A stretch of DNA of 64,000 nt from assembly GCF_000299415.1 (NCBI RefSeq), contig NZ_AMPG01000001.1:806001-870000 (forward strand), read 5' to 3'. The notes beneath the pieces are model-generated. The model saw only the letters and a program-made list of their open reading frames with translations. It searched no databases and was not told the origin of the DNA. Both the position numbers and the translations under genes were made by a program. The stretch comes from Candidatus Microthrix parvicella Bio17-1 (GTDB lineage: Bacteria > Actinomycetota > Acidimicrobiia > Acidimicrobiales > Microtrichaceae). This document shows, in pieces, positions 17,212 through 26,182 of this stretch (the first letter of the stretch is position 1; each line of letters begins with the position of its first letter).

Positions 17212-19025
17212 CCAAGCCTTTCACTGATTGCAGCCTTCATGGTCCCCGAGGCCGACTCCCACAACTCCCGGGCCGATTGCAGCACCACCTGGGCAGCATC
17301 GGGGTCACCCTTGGCGAGCGCCTCGATGTAGTTGGTCGCCTCGCCGATGGTGAGGTGCCCGGGCACGGTGGGCACGTTGGGATCACACATCACCTCGAGC
17401 ACGGCGGGGCGATCGGCGGCAAGCACGGTGTCCCATGCTGCGCCCACCGCATCGGGCTCCTCCACCCGGACCCCCACCAGGCCCAGCAGTTCGGCGTAGT
17501 CCGCAAACGGAAACTCCGGCAGCGCCTGGCTGCCTTCGAAGCGGGGGTTGCCGGCCATGGCCCGCATCTCCCAGGTGACCTGGTTGAGGTCGCCGTTGTT
17601 CAGCACGCACAGCACCATGCGGGGATCGTCCCAGGTGTCGTAGTAATGCTTGGCGGTAATCAGGGCGTTGATGCCCAACATCTGCATGGCGCCGTCGCCG
17701 ACGAAGCCGACCGACAGGCGATCGGGGCACGCGAACTTGGCGGCCAGGGCATACGCGGCACCGGGCACCATCGAGCCGAGGTTGCCCGACACCGAGGTCT
17801 TCTGGGTACCCCGAGGGTGGATGTAGCGCGCAAACCAGTTGGCCGAGGTCCCCGAGTCGGCTGAAATGACCGCATCGTCGGGCAGTCGCAGGTTGGCCTC
17901 CCAGAACGGGCGCTGCGGCGTGATCGGCGTGTGGTCCGACAGTGCCCGCTGCTCGTGGATCGCATCGTCGCGACGCCGCCACGTGGCAACCTCATCGACG
18001 AAACTGCGGTCGTCGGTTCGCTGGAGCCGCGGGAGCAACGCCGCCAACGTACGCCCGGTGTCGCCCACGAGCCCCACATCGGCCGGATAGTGCAGCCCGA
18101 TCTGGGCGGCGTCGATGTCGACCTGCACGGTACGCACCGCCCCATCGGGCGGCAGCCAATCGGCATAGGGAAACGAGGTACCGATCATGAACAGCGTGTC
18201 GCAGCCCTGCATCAGCTCGAAGCTGGCTCGGGTGCCCAGCAGCCCAAGGTGGCCCGTGACGTTGGGGTGGTCGTCGCTCACCACCGCCTTGCCCAGCAGC
18301 GCCTTCACCACCCCGGCACCCAGCCGATCGGCCACCTCCAACACAGCGTCGCCTTCGCCGAGGGCACCGGCGCCCACGAGCAACGCCACCTTCCTTCCGG
18401 TGTTCAGGATCTCGGCTGCGGCATCGAGTTGCTCGTCGGACGGCAACGGCGCGCTGCGCTGATAGCTGGTGCCGGTGTAAATCGCGCCCCTGCTTCGTTC
18501 TGGCGTGGGTACGGCGTCGGCCTCCTGCACGTCGCTGGGCAGGATCACCACCGCGACGGTGCGGTCGGCCAGTGCGGTCCGGAAGGCCCGGTCGACACTT
18601 TGGCGAACCTGTGCCGGCGTCGACACCTCCACCACGTAGTCAGCCACCCCGGCGAACATCGTGAGGAGGTCGAGTTCCTGGTGGTAGGAACCGCCGATCG
18701 ACCTGCGGGCCACCTGCCCAACGATGGCCACGACGGGCTGATGGTCGGCCTTGGCGTCGTAGAGCCCCACCATCAGGTGCGCCGCACCCGGCCCGCCGGT
18801 GGACAGGCACACGCCAACCGCATCCGGGTCATCGTGATACTTGGCGTACGCGCAGGCCCCGAACGAGCCCAGTTCTTCATGAGCCACCTGCACGAAGCGC
18901 ACCGCGCCGTCCGAGCGGTCGATGGCGCCGACCACCCCGTTGATGCCGTCACCCGGGTAGCCGAAAACGAGATCGACCCCCCACTCTTGAATTCGCTGCA
19001 CGATGTAGTCGGAAACGTTCGCCAT
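17208..19025 (-). CDS. Thiamine-diphosphate-dependent enzyme, pyruvate oxidase/acetolactate synthase-like
   Basis: 605 residues in the PoxB/IlvB family. The Pyr domain has the FGYPGDGINGVVGA loop and the activating Glu (HEELGSFGA). A central nucleotide-binding-like domain (KVALLVGAGALGEGD) follows, and the PP domain carries the ThDP motif GDG (about 443) to NN (476-477). The enzyme decarboxylates a 2-keto acid such as pyruvate. ATG 19025 is chosen; an upstream extension to 19058 is weak. Coupling by a 4-bp overlap to the FMN glutamate-synthase-like gene suggests that electrons or products pass between the two proteins. Confidence 0.9.
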   Translation of the reverse strand: MANVSDYIVQRIQEWGVDLVFGYPGDGINGVVGAIDRSDGAVRFVQVAHEELGSFGACAYAKYHDDPDAVGVCLSTGGPGAAHLMVGLYDAKADHQPVVAIVGQVARRSIGGSYHQELDLLTMFAGVADYVVEVSTPAQVRQSVDRAFRTALADRTVAVVILPSDVQEADAVPTPERSRGAIYTGTSYQRSAPLPSDEQLDAAAEILNTGRKVALLVGAGALGEGDAVLEVADRLGAGVVKALLGKAVVSDDHPNVTGHLGLLGTRASFELMQGCDTLFMIGTSFPYADWLPPDGAVRTVQVDIDAAQIGLHYPADVGLVGDTGRTLAALLPRLQRTDDRSFVDEVATWRRRDDAIHEQRALSDHTPITPQRPFWEANLRLPDDAVISADSGTSANWFARYIHPRGTQKTSVSGNLGSMVPGAAYALAAKFACPDRLSVGFVGDGAMQMLGINALITAKHYYDTWDDPRMVLCVLNNGDLNQVTWEMRAMAGNPRFEGSQALPEFPFADYAELLGLVGVRVEEPDAVGAAWDTVLAADRPAVLEVMCDPNVPTVPGHLTIGEATNYIEALAKGDPDAAQVVLQSARELWESASGTMKAAISERLG

Positions 19026-19100
19026 GCCGGAGCAGTACCCAGGGGGCTCACGGTTCACTCCATCGGTTCGGCTCCACCTCCGATTTTGAGAAGATCGCTC

Positions 19101-19970
19101 TCAGGCGAGGCCGGAGGCAGCCTCCGACTCGACCGCGCTTCGCGAACCGAGCAGTGGGCCCAGCACCGGGTCAACCTGGGAGTTCGGCAGCAGGCTGCCG
19201 CCGTCGACCACCAGGTTTTGGCCGGTGATATACGAGGCGGCCTCGGAGAGCAGGAAGGCGATCACCCGGGCCACCTCGTCGGCAGTGCCCACGCGACCCA
19301 ACGGGGTCGCTGCCGCCAAGGTGTCCTCGATGTCGGGCAGATCCAACAGCATCCGGTTGAGTGGCGTGGCGACGAAGCCGGGCGACACACAGTTCACCCG
19401 CACCTCGGGCGCCGCCTCCATCGCCGCGGACTGAGTGAGGCTGATCAGGCCCGCCTTGGCCGCCGAATACGGGGCCTCCCCCAGCGTCGGTCTCACCCCC
19501 GATGCAGAGGCCACGTTCACCACCGAGCTGCGGTGTTGTGGCGTCGCTCCGGCGCCGGGCAGGGCTGCCGGTGGCTCCCGGAGATGCCCCAGCGCGGCGG
19601 CCAGAACCCGGTAGGCGCCGGTGAGGTTCACGGCGATCAGCCGGTCGAGGTCTCGATCCGAGTACCGCTCGATGCGACCGAGCGAACCCGTCCCCGCGTT
19701 GTTCACCAGGTGATCCAACCCGCCGAGCGCCGCTGCAGCGGATTCGACCCCCGAACGAACCGCATCGGCATCGGCCACGTTGGCGACGATCGCCTCGGCA
19801 CCCAGTTCTTCGGACACTCGGGTCAGCTCCACGCCATCGCGATCCAGCAGCGCCAGTCGGGCGCCGCCGGCGGCGAGCAGCCGGGCTGTCGCCTCGCCGA
19901 TGCCCGACGCTGCGCCGGTGATCAACACACGGGCCCCGTCGAAGTCCCCCACCTCAGGCACCGGCGACAT
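19101..19970 (-). CDS. SDR family oxidoreductase
   Basis: 289 residues of classical SDR. TGAASGIGEATA is near residue 18, NNAG near 91, then the SSVVNVASASG serine and YSAAKAGL (Tyr/Lys), ending in QNLVVDGGSL. It is a probable NAD(P)-dependent alcohol dehydrogenase of unknown substrate. ATG 19970 is preferred; it overlaps the EthD gene end by 17 bp, so the two are likely cotranscribed. Confidence 0.85.
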   Translation of the reverse strand: MSPVPEVGDFDGARVLITGAASGIGEATARLLAAGGARLALLDRDGVELTRVSEELGAEAIVANVADADAVRSGVESAAAALGGLDHLVNNAGTGSLGRIERYSDRDLDRLIAVNLTGAYRVLAAALGHLREPPAALPGAGATPQHRSSVVNVASASGVRPTLGEAPYSAAKAGLISLTQSAAMEAAPEVRVNCVSPGFVATPLNRMLLDLPDIEDTLAAATPLGRVGTADEVARVIAFLLSEAASYITGQNLVVDGGSLLPNSQVDPVLGPLLGSRSAVESEAASGLA

Positions 19971-20343
19971 CGCCACCAACCCCACCGGTCGACGTCCCGT
20001 CCCCAATCACCACGGTCGGCTCGCCCGTGATCACCCACACCAACCGCTGGAGGTCCAACAGCGCCGCCTCGTCGGGAGCGATCAATTCGGCGTAGGCGGG
20101 CTCGGCGGTGAACGCCCACAGGTCATCGGCCGAGTCGAAGTGCTGCACGGTGACGCCATCGCAGTGCTCGCTCCCCGACATCGGGCCGGCTTCCGCCCGG
20201 GGGTGCTGCTCGTAGCGCCGGATGTGCCGTGCCAGCTCGGGTGTGCCGGCGATCAGCGGGCCATGAACATTCAGCCAGTGATCCAGGAACTCCTCGTGGC
20301 TCAGTTCTGAACGACGGGTAAGAAATGCGAAGAGCCGAACCAT
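19954..20343 (-). CDS. EthD-domain protein
   Basis: 129 residues from ATG 20343. The ferredoxin-like EthD signature is clear: FAFLTRRSELSHEEFLDHWLNVHGPLIAGTPELARHIRRYEQH. A second half (FDSADDLWAFTAEPAYAELIAPDEAALLD) completes the dimeric alpha-beta barrel. Members assist degradation of ethers, polyketides or aromatic compounds, often as small cyclases or monooxygenase helpers. It leads a two-gene unit with the SDR and is divergent from the cyclic-nucleotide-binding gene, with 71 bp between the starts. Confidence 0.82.
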   Translation of the reverse strand: MVRLFAFLTRRSELSHEEFLDHWLNVHGPLIAGTPELARHIRRYEQHPRAEAGPMSGSEHCDGVTVQHFDSADDLWAFTAEPAYAELIAPDEAALLDLQRLVWVITGEPTVVIGDGTSTGGVGGDVAGA

Positions 20344-20414
20344 GGGTCCGAGCTTGCCAGACCCATGGGCCACAATGCCGCCTGCGCATTTCGCAGCGTA
20401 GGTACCCTGGGCTC

Positions 20415-20870
20415 ATGTCCAACCACACAGTGCCCCGAGATTTCCTCCGCAAGATCAAGTTGTTCGAGGGCTGTTCGCCAAAGGAACTGGATCGAATCGA
20501 CCAACTGAGCGACACGCTGGACGTGACCACAGGCACCGTCCTGGCCCAAGAGGGCAAAGTGGGCAAGGAGTTCGCTGTGATCATGTCGGGCTCGGCCACC
20601 ATCAGCCGGGACGGTCGGGAGTTGGCCACCATCGGTGCCGGTGACTACTTCGGTGAGATCGCCTTGCTGGACGATGTGGTACGCACGGCCACGGTGACCG
20701 CTGCCGAGGACTCCACGCTGGAGGTACTCGACCGGCGATCGTTCCGCAGCCTGTTGGATGAGTTTCCAACCATGTCTCGCACCCTGCTGACCGGGATCAC
20801 CCACCGCCTCGTCGAATTGTCCGACGAGAACCAGCAGTTGCGAGCTCAACTCCAGCACCCCACCGGGTAG
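20415..20870 (+). CDS. Single-domain cyclic-nucleotide-binding protein
   Basis: 151 residues with a Crp-type cNMP-binding beta-roll. It has LFEGCSPKELDRIDQLSDTLDVTTGTVLAQEG, FAVIMSGSATISRDG and the phosphate cassette GAGDYFGEIALLDDVVRTATVTA, then helices with a Leu-rich end. There is no DNA-binding domain, so it is a stand-alone sensor or regulator rather than a Crp-type transcription factor. ATG 20415 is chosen; the next gene begins 108 bp downstream behind its own operator. Confidence 0.85.
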   Translation: MSNHTVPRDFLRKIKLFEGCSPKELDRIDQLSDTLDVTTGTVLAQEGKVGKEFAVIMSGSATISRDGRELATIGAGDYFGEIALLDDVVRTATVTAAEDSTLEVLDRRSFRSLLDEFPTMSRTLLTGITHRLVELSDENQQLRAQLQHPTG

Positions 20871-20927
20871 CCCGACCGTCCGATGTCAGTGGAGCGGGTT
20901 GGCAGGACAGGCGTGACCGCATAACAA

Positions 20928-20944
20928 TACGGAACCGTTCCGTA
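20928..20944. promoter_or_regulatory. TetR-type operator upstream of the MFS/TetR operon
   Basis: Perfect inverted repeat TACGGAAC-C-GTTCCGTA (8-bp arms), 34 bp upstream of the MFS start. The TetR gene that ends this operon is the obvious candidate ligand-responsive repressor (autoregulation, inference). Confidence 0.75.
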
Positions 20945-20978
20945 ATCAGCCTGTCCCCGCACGACGAAGGAAACCCCC

Positions 20979-22598
20979 GTGAGAGACCAAGTCAACAAAC
21001 CCGACGAGGTCTACCGCGACCGATGGATCACGCTGGTCGTGCTGTGCGTCAGCCTGCTGGTGATCGTGTTGGACAACACGATCCTCAACGTGGCGCTGCC
21101 TCGGCTCTCCAAGCTGCCGGTCGAGGGGGGCCTCGGCGCGTCACAGAGCCAGTTGCAATGGATCGTCGACAGCTACACCATCGTGTTTGCGGGATTGCTC
21201 CTGACGACCGGAACCATCGGCGACCGGTTTGGCCGCTACCGGTTCCTCACCGTTGGTCTCATCGTCTTCGGTATCGGCTCCGCGCTCTCCGCCATGGCGA
21301 CCGACGCCAACCTGCTGATCGGAACCCGGGCGCTGATGGGAGTCGGCGGCGCGTTCATCATGCCCGCCACCCTCTCCATACTCACCAACGTCTTCACCGA
21401 ACCCAGGGAGCGCGCCAAGGCCATCGGAATCTGGGCGGGGGTGTCCGCACTTGGTCTGGGCGTGGGGCCTGTCACCGGTGGCTTTCTTCTGGCGCACTTC
21501 TGGTGGGGCTCGATCTTCCTGGTCAACATCCCCGTCGTGATCGCCGGGCTGATCTTCGGCTACCGCTACATCCCCGAGTCCAAGGATCCCAACCCGTCAA
21601 AGGCCGACCCGTTGGGCGCGCTGCTGTCGATCGCCGCCCTGGGCGTGCTGTTGGCCGCGGTGATCGAGGCACCGGCACACGGCTGGACCTCGCCCGAGAT
21701 CCTCGCCGGGTTTGCCACCGGGATCGCGTTGTTCGTCGGCTTCATGGTGTGGGAGATGCGTTGTGATCACCCGATGCTCAACCTGGAGTTCTTCAAGAAC
21801 CCCCGCTTCTCTGCCGCCAGCGGGGCCATCACGCTGACGTTCCTCGGCCTGTTCGGCATGATCTTCCTGCTCACCCAATACCTGCAGTCGGTGCTGGGCT
21901 ACTCGACGATCAAGGCCGGGGCCGTGCTGTTGCCTCAGGCCGTGGTGATCATGATCGCCGCGCCGCTCAGCAGCATCTGGGTAAACCGGCTGGGCAACAA
22001 GGTGGTGGTCGCCGGCGGGCTCACCGTGTGTGGGCTGGCATTCCTCACGTTCACCCAGTTGACGGTGACCACCCCGATGGTTCCGGTGATCCTGCTGACG
22101 TGCCTGCTCGGGCTCGGCATGGGCAACGTCATGGCCCCCGCCACCGACTCAATCATGGGTTCGCTGCCTCGTGCCAAGGCCGGCGTCGGCTCGGCGATGA
22201 ACGACACCACCCGCCAAACGGGCGGTGCCGTCGGCGTGGCCGTGCTGGGCTCGTTGTTGTCGTCTCGCTATGCACCGGAGATGACGGCGAAGCTCACCGG
22301 CAAGGTGCCCGAGCAGTTCATCCAGCCGCTGACCGACTCAATCGGCAAGACGTTGGGCATCGCCGAAAAGGCGCCCTCAGCGGTCCGACCGCTGATCGAA
22401 TCCGCGGCCCGGGAGAGCTTCGTGTCCGGCATGCACCTGGCCTCCATCGTGGCCGCCGGCATCCTGTTCGTCGCGGCGTTGTCGGTTGTGAAGTGGCTCC
22501 CGGCCCGGGCCCTCGACGACGAGCGATCCACCATGGCACCTCCGGGTGAGCCCATCGGCACCGGTGCCGGCTTGCGAGTACCCGCCGTCGAGCCGTGA
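20979..22598 (+). CDS. MFS drug efflux transporter, DHA2 (EmrB/QacA) family
   Basis: 539 residues with about 14 membrane helices. Family motifs are LDNTILNVALPRL in helix 1, WIVDSYTIVFAGLLLTTGTIGDRFGRYRFL (motif A) and GVGPVTGGFLLAHFWWGSIFLVNIPV (motif C). It pumps hydrophobic or cationic compounds out in exchange for protons. GTG 20979 has GAAGGAAA upstream. Its stop overlaps the TetR start (GTGA), and a palindromic operator precedes it. Confidence 0.93.
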   Translation: MRDQVNKPDEVYRDRWITLVVLCVSLLVIVLDNTILNVALPRLSKLPVEGGLGASQSQLQWIVDSYTIVFAGLLLTTGTIGDRFGRYRFLTVGLIVFGIGSALSAMATDANLLIGTRALMGVGGAFIMPATLSILTNVFTEPRERAKAIGIWAGVSALGLGVGPVTGGFLLAHFWWGSIFLVNIPVVIAGLIFGYRYIPESKDPNPSKADPLGALLSIAALGVLLAAVIEAPAHGWTSPEILAGFATGIALFVGFMVWEMRCDHPMLNLEFFKNPRFSAASGAITLTFLGLFGMIFLLTQYLQSVLGYSTIKAGAVLLPQAVVIMIAAPLSSIWVNRLGNKVVVAGGLTVCGLAFLTFTQLTVTTPMVPVILLTCLLGLGMGNVMAPATDSIMGSLPRAKAGVGSAMNDTTRQTGGAVGVAVLGSLLSSRYAPEMTAKLTGKVPEQFIQPLTDSIGKTLGIAEKAPSAVRPLIESAARESFVSGMHLASIVAAGILFVAALSVVKWLPARALDDERSTMAPPGEPIGTGAGLRVPAVEP

Positions 22599-23179
22599 GC
22601 GGGCCGGTCGTGCGCTCTCCGGGCCGACCCCGGTCGGCGGAAACCGAACGGGCCATCCTCGACGCGGCGATCGACCTGCTGGTGGACGTTGGCTTTGGCG
22701 GCATGTCGATGGAGGCGGTCGCCACCCGGGCGGGCGTGGGGAAGGCGGCAATCTACCGCCGGTTTTCCAGCAAGGAACAACTGGTGGTGGAGGCGCTTCG
22801 CAGCCACAGCTCGGCGTTGGTCCCGCTGGTGGACACCGGCGACCTTCGGGCCGACCTGCTGGCGATGTTGCAGGGTGCGCAGCGGGCGATGGCAGGCGAC
22901 GACGGTCCGGTGATGTGCGCGTTCGTCTCCGAGAAGGCGCGGTATCCCGAACTTCACGACGAGTACCAGCGTGCGTTCGTGGCCGAGAGAAGGGCCCACG
23001 TCCAGGCCCTGATCGCCTCAGCGGTCAAACGGGGCGAGCTGCCCCCAAGCACCGATGTGGAACTGTTCGCCGAATTCGGCCCGGCTGTGCTGGCCCACCG
23101 CCTGATGGTGGGGGGCACCGAGCCGGACGCCGACCTGCCCCGACGAATCGTCGCTCAGCTGTTGGGCCCGAGCTCCTGA
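22595..23179 (+). CDS. TetR family regulator of the MFS pump
   Basis: 194 residues with the TetR N-terminal HTH (SAETERAILDAAIDLLVDVGFGGMSMEAVATRAGVGKAAIYRRFSSKEQLV, about residues 12-60) and a TetR_C-like ligand domain. GTG 22595 overlaps the MFS stop by four bases. It probably represses the operon through the palindrome at 20928-20944 and is released by pump substrates (inference from the common arrangement). Confidence 0.9.
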   Translation: MSGPVVRSPGRPRSAETERAILDAAIDLLVDVGFGGMSMEAVATRAGVGKAAIYRRFSSKEQLVVEALRSHSSALVPLVDTGDLRADLLAMLQGAQRAMAGDDGPVMCAFVSEKARYPELHDEYQRAFVAERRAHVQALIASAVKRGELPPSTDVELFAEFGPAVLAHRLMVGGTEPDADLPRRIVAQLLGPSS

Positions 23180-23201
23180 CCGTCGGTACCCGGTGACAGG
23201 C

Positions 23202-23834
23202 TCAGGCGTCGACGGTTCCGGTGACGGCAGCCTGCAGCAGCCGGGCCACCGAGTCGATCAGGTCGTCGGCAGGGATTTTCGACGCTTCGAACATCTCCCG
23301 TTGGATGGCCACGTTCACCAACATCGTCACCGCCACCGAGGCCATGGCCCAGGGGCTGGTCGCACCCGAGCGGTTGCCGTCGGACCGAACCCGGTCGGCA
23401 AGACCCGTGGAGAATGTGGCCAGTAGGTCCGCACGCGTCGCCCGAACCTGCCCCTCCCCCTCGGCCGCCAACAGGTCGATCACCGACATCAATGGACGAT
23501 TGGCCTCCCAGAACTGAAGGAACCCGATGACGAGGCCCCGCACCGAATCACCCGCCTCCTCGCCGGCCCAGGTGGTGTTGGCCAACAACTCGCTCAGCCG
23601 GGTGGCGCCCTCGGTGGCCATCTCGCCCGCCAACTCGGCGATGGCCGCGTCAACGTCGGTGAAGTACTGATAGAAGGTGGCGGGCGATGTGCCCGCCTCG
23701 CGTGCAATGTCCACCACCTTCAAGTCCCGGTAGGAGGTCGAGCCCAGCATGGTTCGGGTGCACTCGAGGAGCCGTCGGCGGGTGGCCAGGCCTCGCCGGC
23801 CCGGCACGCGGCCGTCGACGGCCCGCGCGCTCAC
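23202..23834 (-). CDS. TetR family regulator coupled to an acyl-CoA ligase
   Basis: 210 residues from GTG 23834. HTH segment: RRRLLECTRTMLGSTSYRDLKVVDIAREAGTSPATFYQYFTDVDAAI; the ligand domain has many hydrophobic helices. The start overlaps the stop of the FadD3-like ligase by four bases, so the regulator is made with the ligase and likely senses its acyl-CoA product or substrate (inference). It is a reasonable candidate for the protein that reads the CTGACG-N3-CGTCAG palindromes, although none lies at its own operon. Confidence 0.88.
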   Translation of the reverse strand: MSARAVDGRVPGRRGLATRRRLLECTRTMLGSTSYRDLKVVDIAREAGTSPATFYQYFTDVDAAIAELAGEMATEGATRLSELLANTTWAGEEAGDSVRGLVIGFLQFWEANRPLMSVIDLLAAEGEGQVRATRADLLATFSTGLADRVRSDGNRSGATSPWAMASVAVTMLVNVAIQREMFEASKIPADDLIDSVARLLQAAVTGTVDA

Positions 23835-25486
23835 GAGTGGTCGCCCAGCGTCTCCGCCGCTCGATCCCGCAACTGGAACTTCATCACCTTGCCACCAGCG
23901 TTGAACGGCAACTCGTCGATCGACTCCACATACCGGGGCACTTTGAAGTTGGCCAGGTGTTCGCGGCACCAGGCGATGATGGCGGCGCCGTCGATCGACA
24001 CGCCGGCAGTCGGCACCACAAAGGCGTATCCGACCTCACCCAGCCGGCCGTCGGGCACCCCGATCACCGCGGCCTGGGCCACGTCCGGGTGCAACAGCAG
24101 TTGGCGTTCGATCTCGGCGGGGTACGCGTTGAACCCACCCACGATGAACATGTCCTTCAACCGGTCGGTGATGGCCAGGTTGCCGTCAGCATCGAGCACC
24201 CCGATGTCGCCGGTGGCCAGCCATCCATCGGCGTCGATGGTCTCGGCAGTCGCCTCCGGGTCGTCCAGGTACCCGACCATGACGTTGTAGCCACGTATGC
24301 GCACCTCACCCGGCACACCCGCTGCGGTCGGGTTGCCTGCCTCGTCGAACGTGACCACCTCCACGCCGGGGATCGCGCGTCCCGAGGTGGTGGCGATGGT
24401 CATCGGATCGTCGCCGTCGCGACACATCGTGGCGATGCCGCAGGCCTCGGTCAGCCCGTACCCGGTGATCACCGTCTCGAAGCCGAGCGTGTCACCCATC
24501 GCCTCGATCAGCTCGACGGGCACCGACGCGGCACCCGTGACCGCCAGGCGCAGGCCGGCCAGCGCCTCTGTATCCAGATCCGGATGGTTCAGCATGCTCT
24601 GGTACAGCGTCGGCGGGCCGGGCAGCATCGAGATCTGTTCGGCCGCAACCCGCTCCATCACCTTGTTCACGTCGAACACCGGCTCGGGGTAGATGGGCGA
24701 ACCCACCGTCATGGCGGCGATGATGCCCGCCTTGTAGCCAAAGGCGTGAAAGAACGGGCTGACCACCAGGTAGCGGTCGTCATGGGTCAACCCGACCACG
24801 TTGGCCCAGGCGGCATAGGCCCGCACCACCTGGCCGTGCGTGCAGACCGCCCCCTTCGGCTGCCCGGTGGTGCCGGAGGTGAAGAGGATGTCCGAGGGAC
24901 TGTCGCCGTCAAGCGCTGCAATGCGAGCGTCGATCTCCGCGTCGGCCACCTCCCCGGCTCGACCCAGGAACGTCGCCAGGTCGAGCACGGCGCCGCCCTG
25001 AGTCTCACCGGTCGTGAGATCGTTCGTGTCGGCATCGCTGCGAAGCACCACCACCGTGTCGGTCACCGCCGGGCGACGGTCGCCCAACAACGCCAGATAG
25101 TCGGTGCCCAAAAACTCGCCCACCGTAAAAAGCAACCGTGCCTGCGAACGCTCGAGCAGATGGGCCGCCTCCTCCCCCCGATACCTCGTGTTGATCGGCA
25201 CCAGCACCGCACCGGCCGAGTGCAGACCCAGGACGGCCACCACCCACTCCCAACAGTTCGGCGCCCAGATGGCCACCCGGTCGCCCGCCTCGATGCCGTG
25301 TGCTGCCACCGCCCTCGCCAACTCTGCGGCGCGGCCGGCCAGCTGCGCCCAGGTGAGGGCGACGTCGCCGTCGACCACCCCCGGGTCGTCGCCATAGCGC
25401 GACGCCACCTGGGCGAGCAGCGCCGGGGTGGTCTGCGGAGCGGTTACATCGCCTGCAAGCGGGTCATTTGTTGGGTGCTCTGACAC
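23831..25486 (-). CDS. FadD3-like acyl-CoA ligase (AMP-forming)
   Basis: 551 residues of class I adenylate-forming enzyme. The P-loop is ILFTSGTTGQPKG; ITGYGLTEA and GWLATGDIGVLDADGNLAITDRLKDMFIVGGFNAYPAEIE carry the A5-A8 motifs, and the catalytic lysine is in NAGGKVMKFQLR near the end. It activates a carboxylic acid with ATP and CoA. The overall pattern resembles mycobacterial FadD3, which handles steroid ring propionates, but substrate identity is inference. Coupled by GTGA overlap to a TetR gene. Confidence 0.9.
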   Translation of the reverse strand: MSEHPTNDPLAGDVTAPQTTPALLAQVASRYGDDPGVVDGDVALTWAQLAGRAAELARAVAAHGIEAGDRVAIWAPNCWEWVVAVLGLHSAGAVLVPINTRYRGEEAAHLLERSQARLLFTVGEFLGTDYLALLGDRRPAVTDTVVVLRSDADTNDLTTGETQGGAVLDLATFLGRAGEVADAEIDARIAALDGDSPSDILFTSGTTGQPKGAVCTHGQVVRAYAAWANVVGLTHDDRYLVVSPFFHAFGYKAGIIAAMTVGSPIYPEPVFDVNKVMERVAAEQISMLPGPPTLYQSMLNHPDLDTEALAGLRLAVTGAASVPVELIEAMGDTLGFETVITGYGLTEACGIATMCRDGDDPMTIATTSGRAIPGVEVVTFDEAGNPTAAGVPGEVRIRGYNVMVGYLDDPEATAETIDADGWLATGDIGVLDADGNLAITDRLKDMFIVGGFNAYPAEIERQLLLHPDVAQAAVIGVPDGRLGEVGYAFVVPTAGVSIDGAAIIAWCREHLANFKVPRYVESIDELPFNAGGKVMKFQLRDRAAETLGDHS

Positions 25487-25520
25487 AGCGTTGGATGGTA
25501 GTGCCGACCAAGCGCGTTGC

Positions 25521-26087
25521 TCAGAAGATGGCTTCGCCCAGCCGCACCATCAACCACAACCCGAGCGCAGCGGCCGCCACCGTCGCCGCGGTGAGAACCA
25601 ACACCACGCCAACCGAGATGGCCATCACGGCCAGCGACGATCTTCGCGTCCGCTGCGGATCGGCAAGGTCGGCTTTGAGGAGTCGCACGTTCTTGGCGTT
25701 CGACTTCCATGCAAAGTCGAACGCATCGCCCATGAACGGCACCACACCCAGCATCGAGTCGAAGAGGACGTTGCCGACCATGCGTATCACCGTGGGCGCC
25801 GAAACGCCCTGGCCGACCGCGCTGACGATGACGATGGCCGAGGTCACCAGGCCGGCGCCGTCGCCAACAACGGGCACCATGCCGATGGCCCCATCGATGC
25901 CCACCCGCTTGTTGGTCAACGGGATACGAAACCAGTCGTCGAGGATCCACGCCAGCATCTCCACGTAGGGCGGCACGGCAGGTCCACCCTCGGTTCCGCC
26001 GGCCTCCGAGTCGTCCCCGGGGGGAATGACCTCGTCGGGCTCGATCACCTCGTCTTCACCTGCGGACACCCCATCATTGTTGTACAC
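25521..26087 (-). CDS. DUF4112 membrane protein
   Basis: 188 residues. An acidic N-terminal tail (about 40 residues) precedes the DUF4112 signature LAWILDDWFRIPLTNKRVGIDGAIGMVPVVGDGAGLVTSAIVI and FDSMLGVVPFMGDAFDFAWKSNAKNVRLL. The C-terminus has one strong membrane helix (AVMAISVGVVLVLTAATVAAAALGLWLMV). Function unknown. It lies 34 bp upstream of the FadD3-like gene on the same strand. Confidence 0.82.
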   Translation of the reverse strand: MYNNDGVSAGEDEVIEPDEVIPPGDDSEAGGTEGGPAVPPYVEMLAWILDDWFRIPLTNKRVGIDGAIGMVPVVGDGAGLVTSAIVIVSAVGQGVSAPTVIRMVGNVLFDSMLGVVPFMGDAFDFAWKSNAKNVRLLKADLADPQRTRRSSLAVMAISVGVVLVLTAATVAAAALGLWLMVRLGEAIF

Positions 26088-26182
26088 GTGGCGTGGACGG
26101 CACGCCCCCTCGCCTCAGCCCGGGCACGAGTGACGGCCACGGGCCGCGAGGGACGGCCACAGGCTGCGACGGACGACGACCG

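Noticed and set aside
17931-20030. Very long plus-strand open frame (about 700 codons)
   Set aside because: It is the antisense shadow of the ThDP enzyme and SDR genes and shows no conserved motif.
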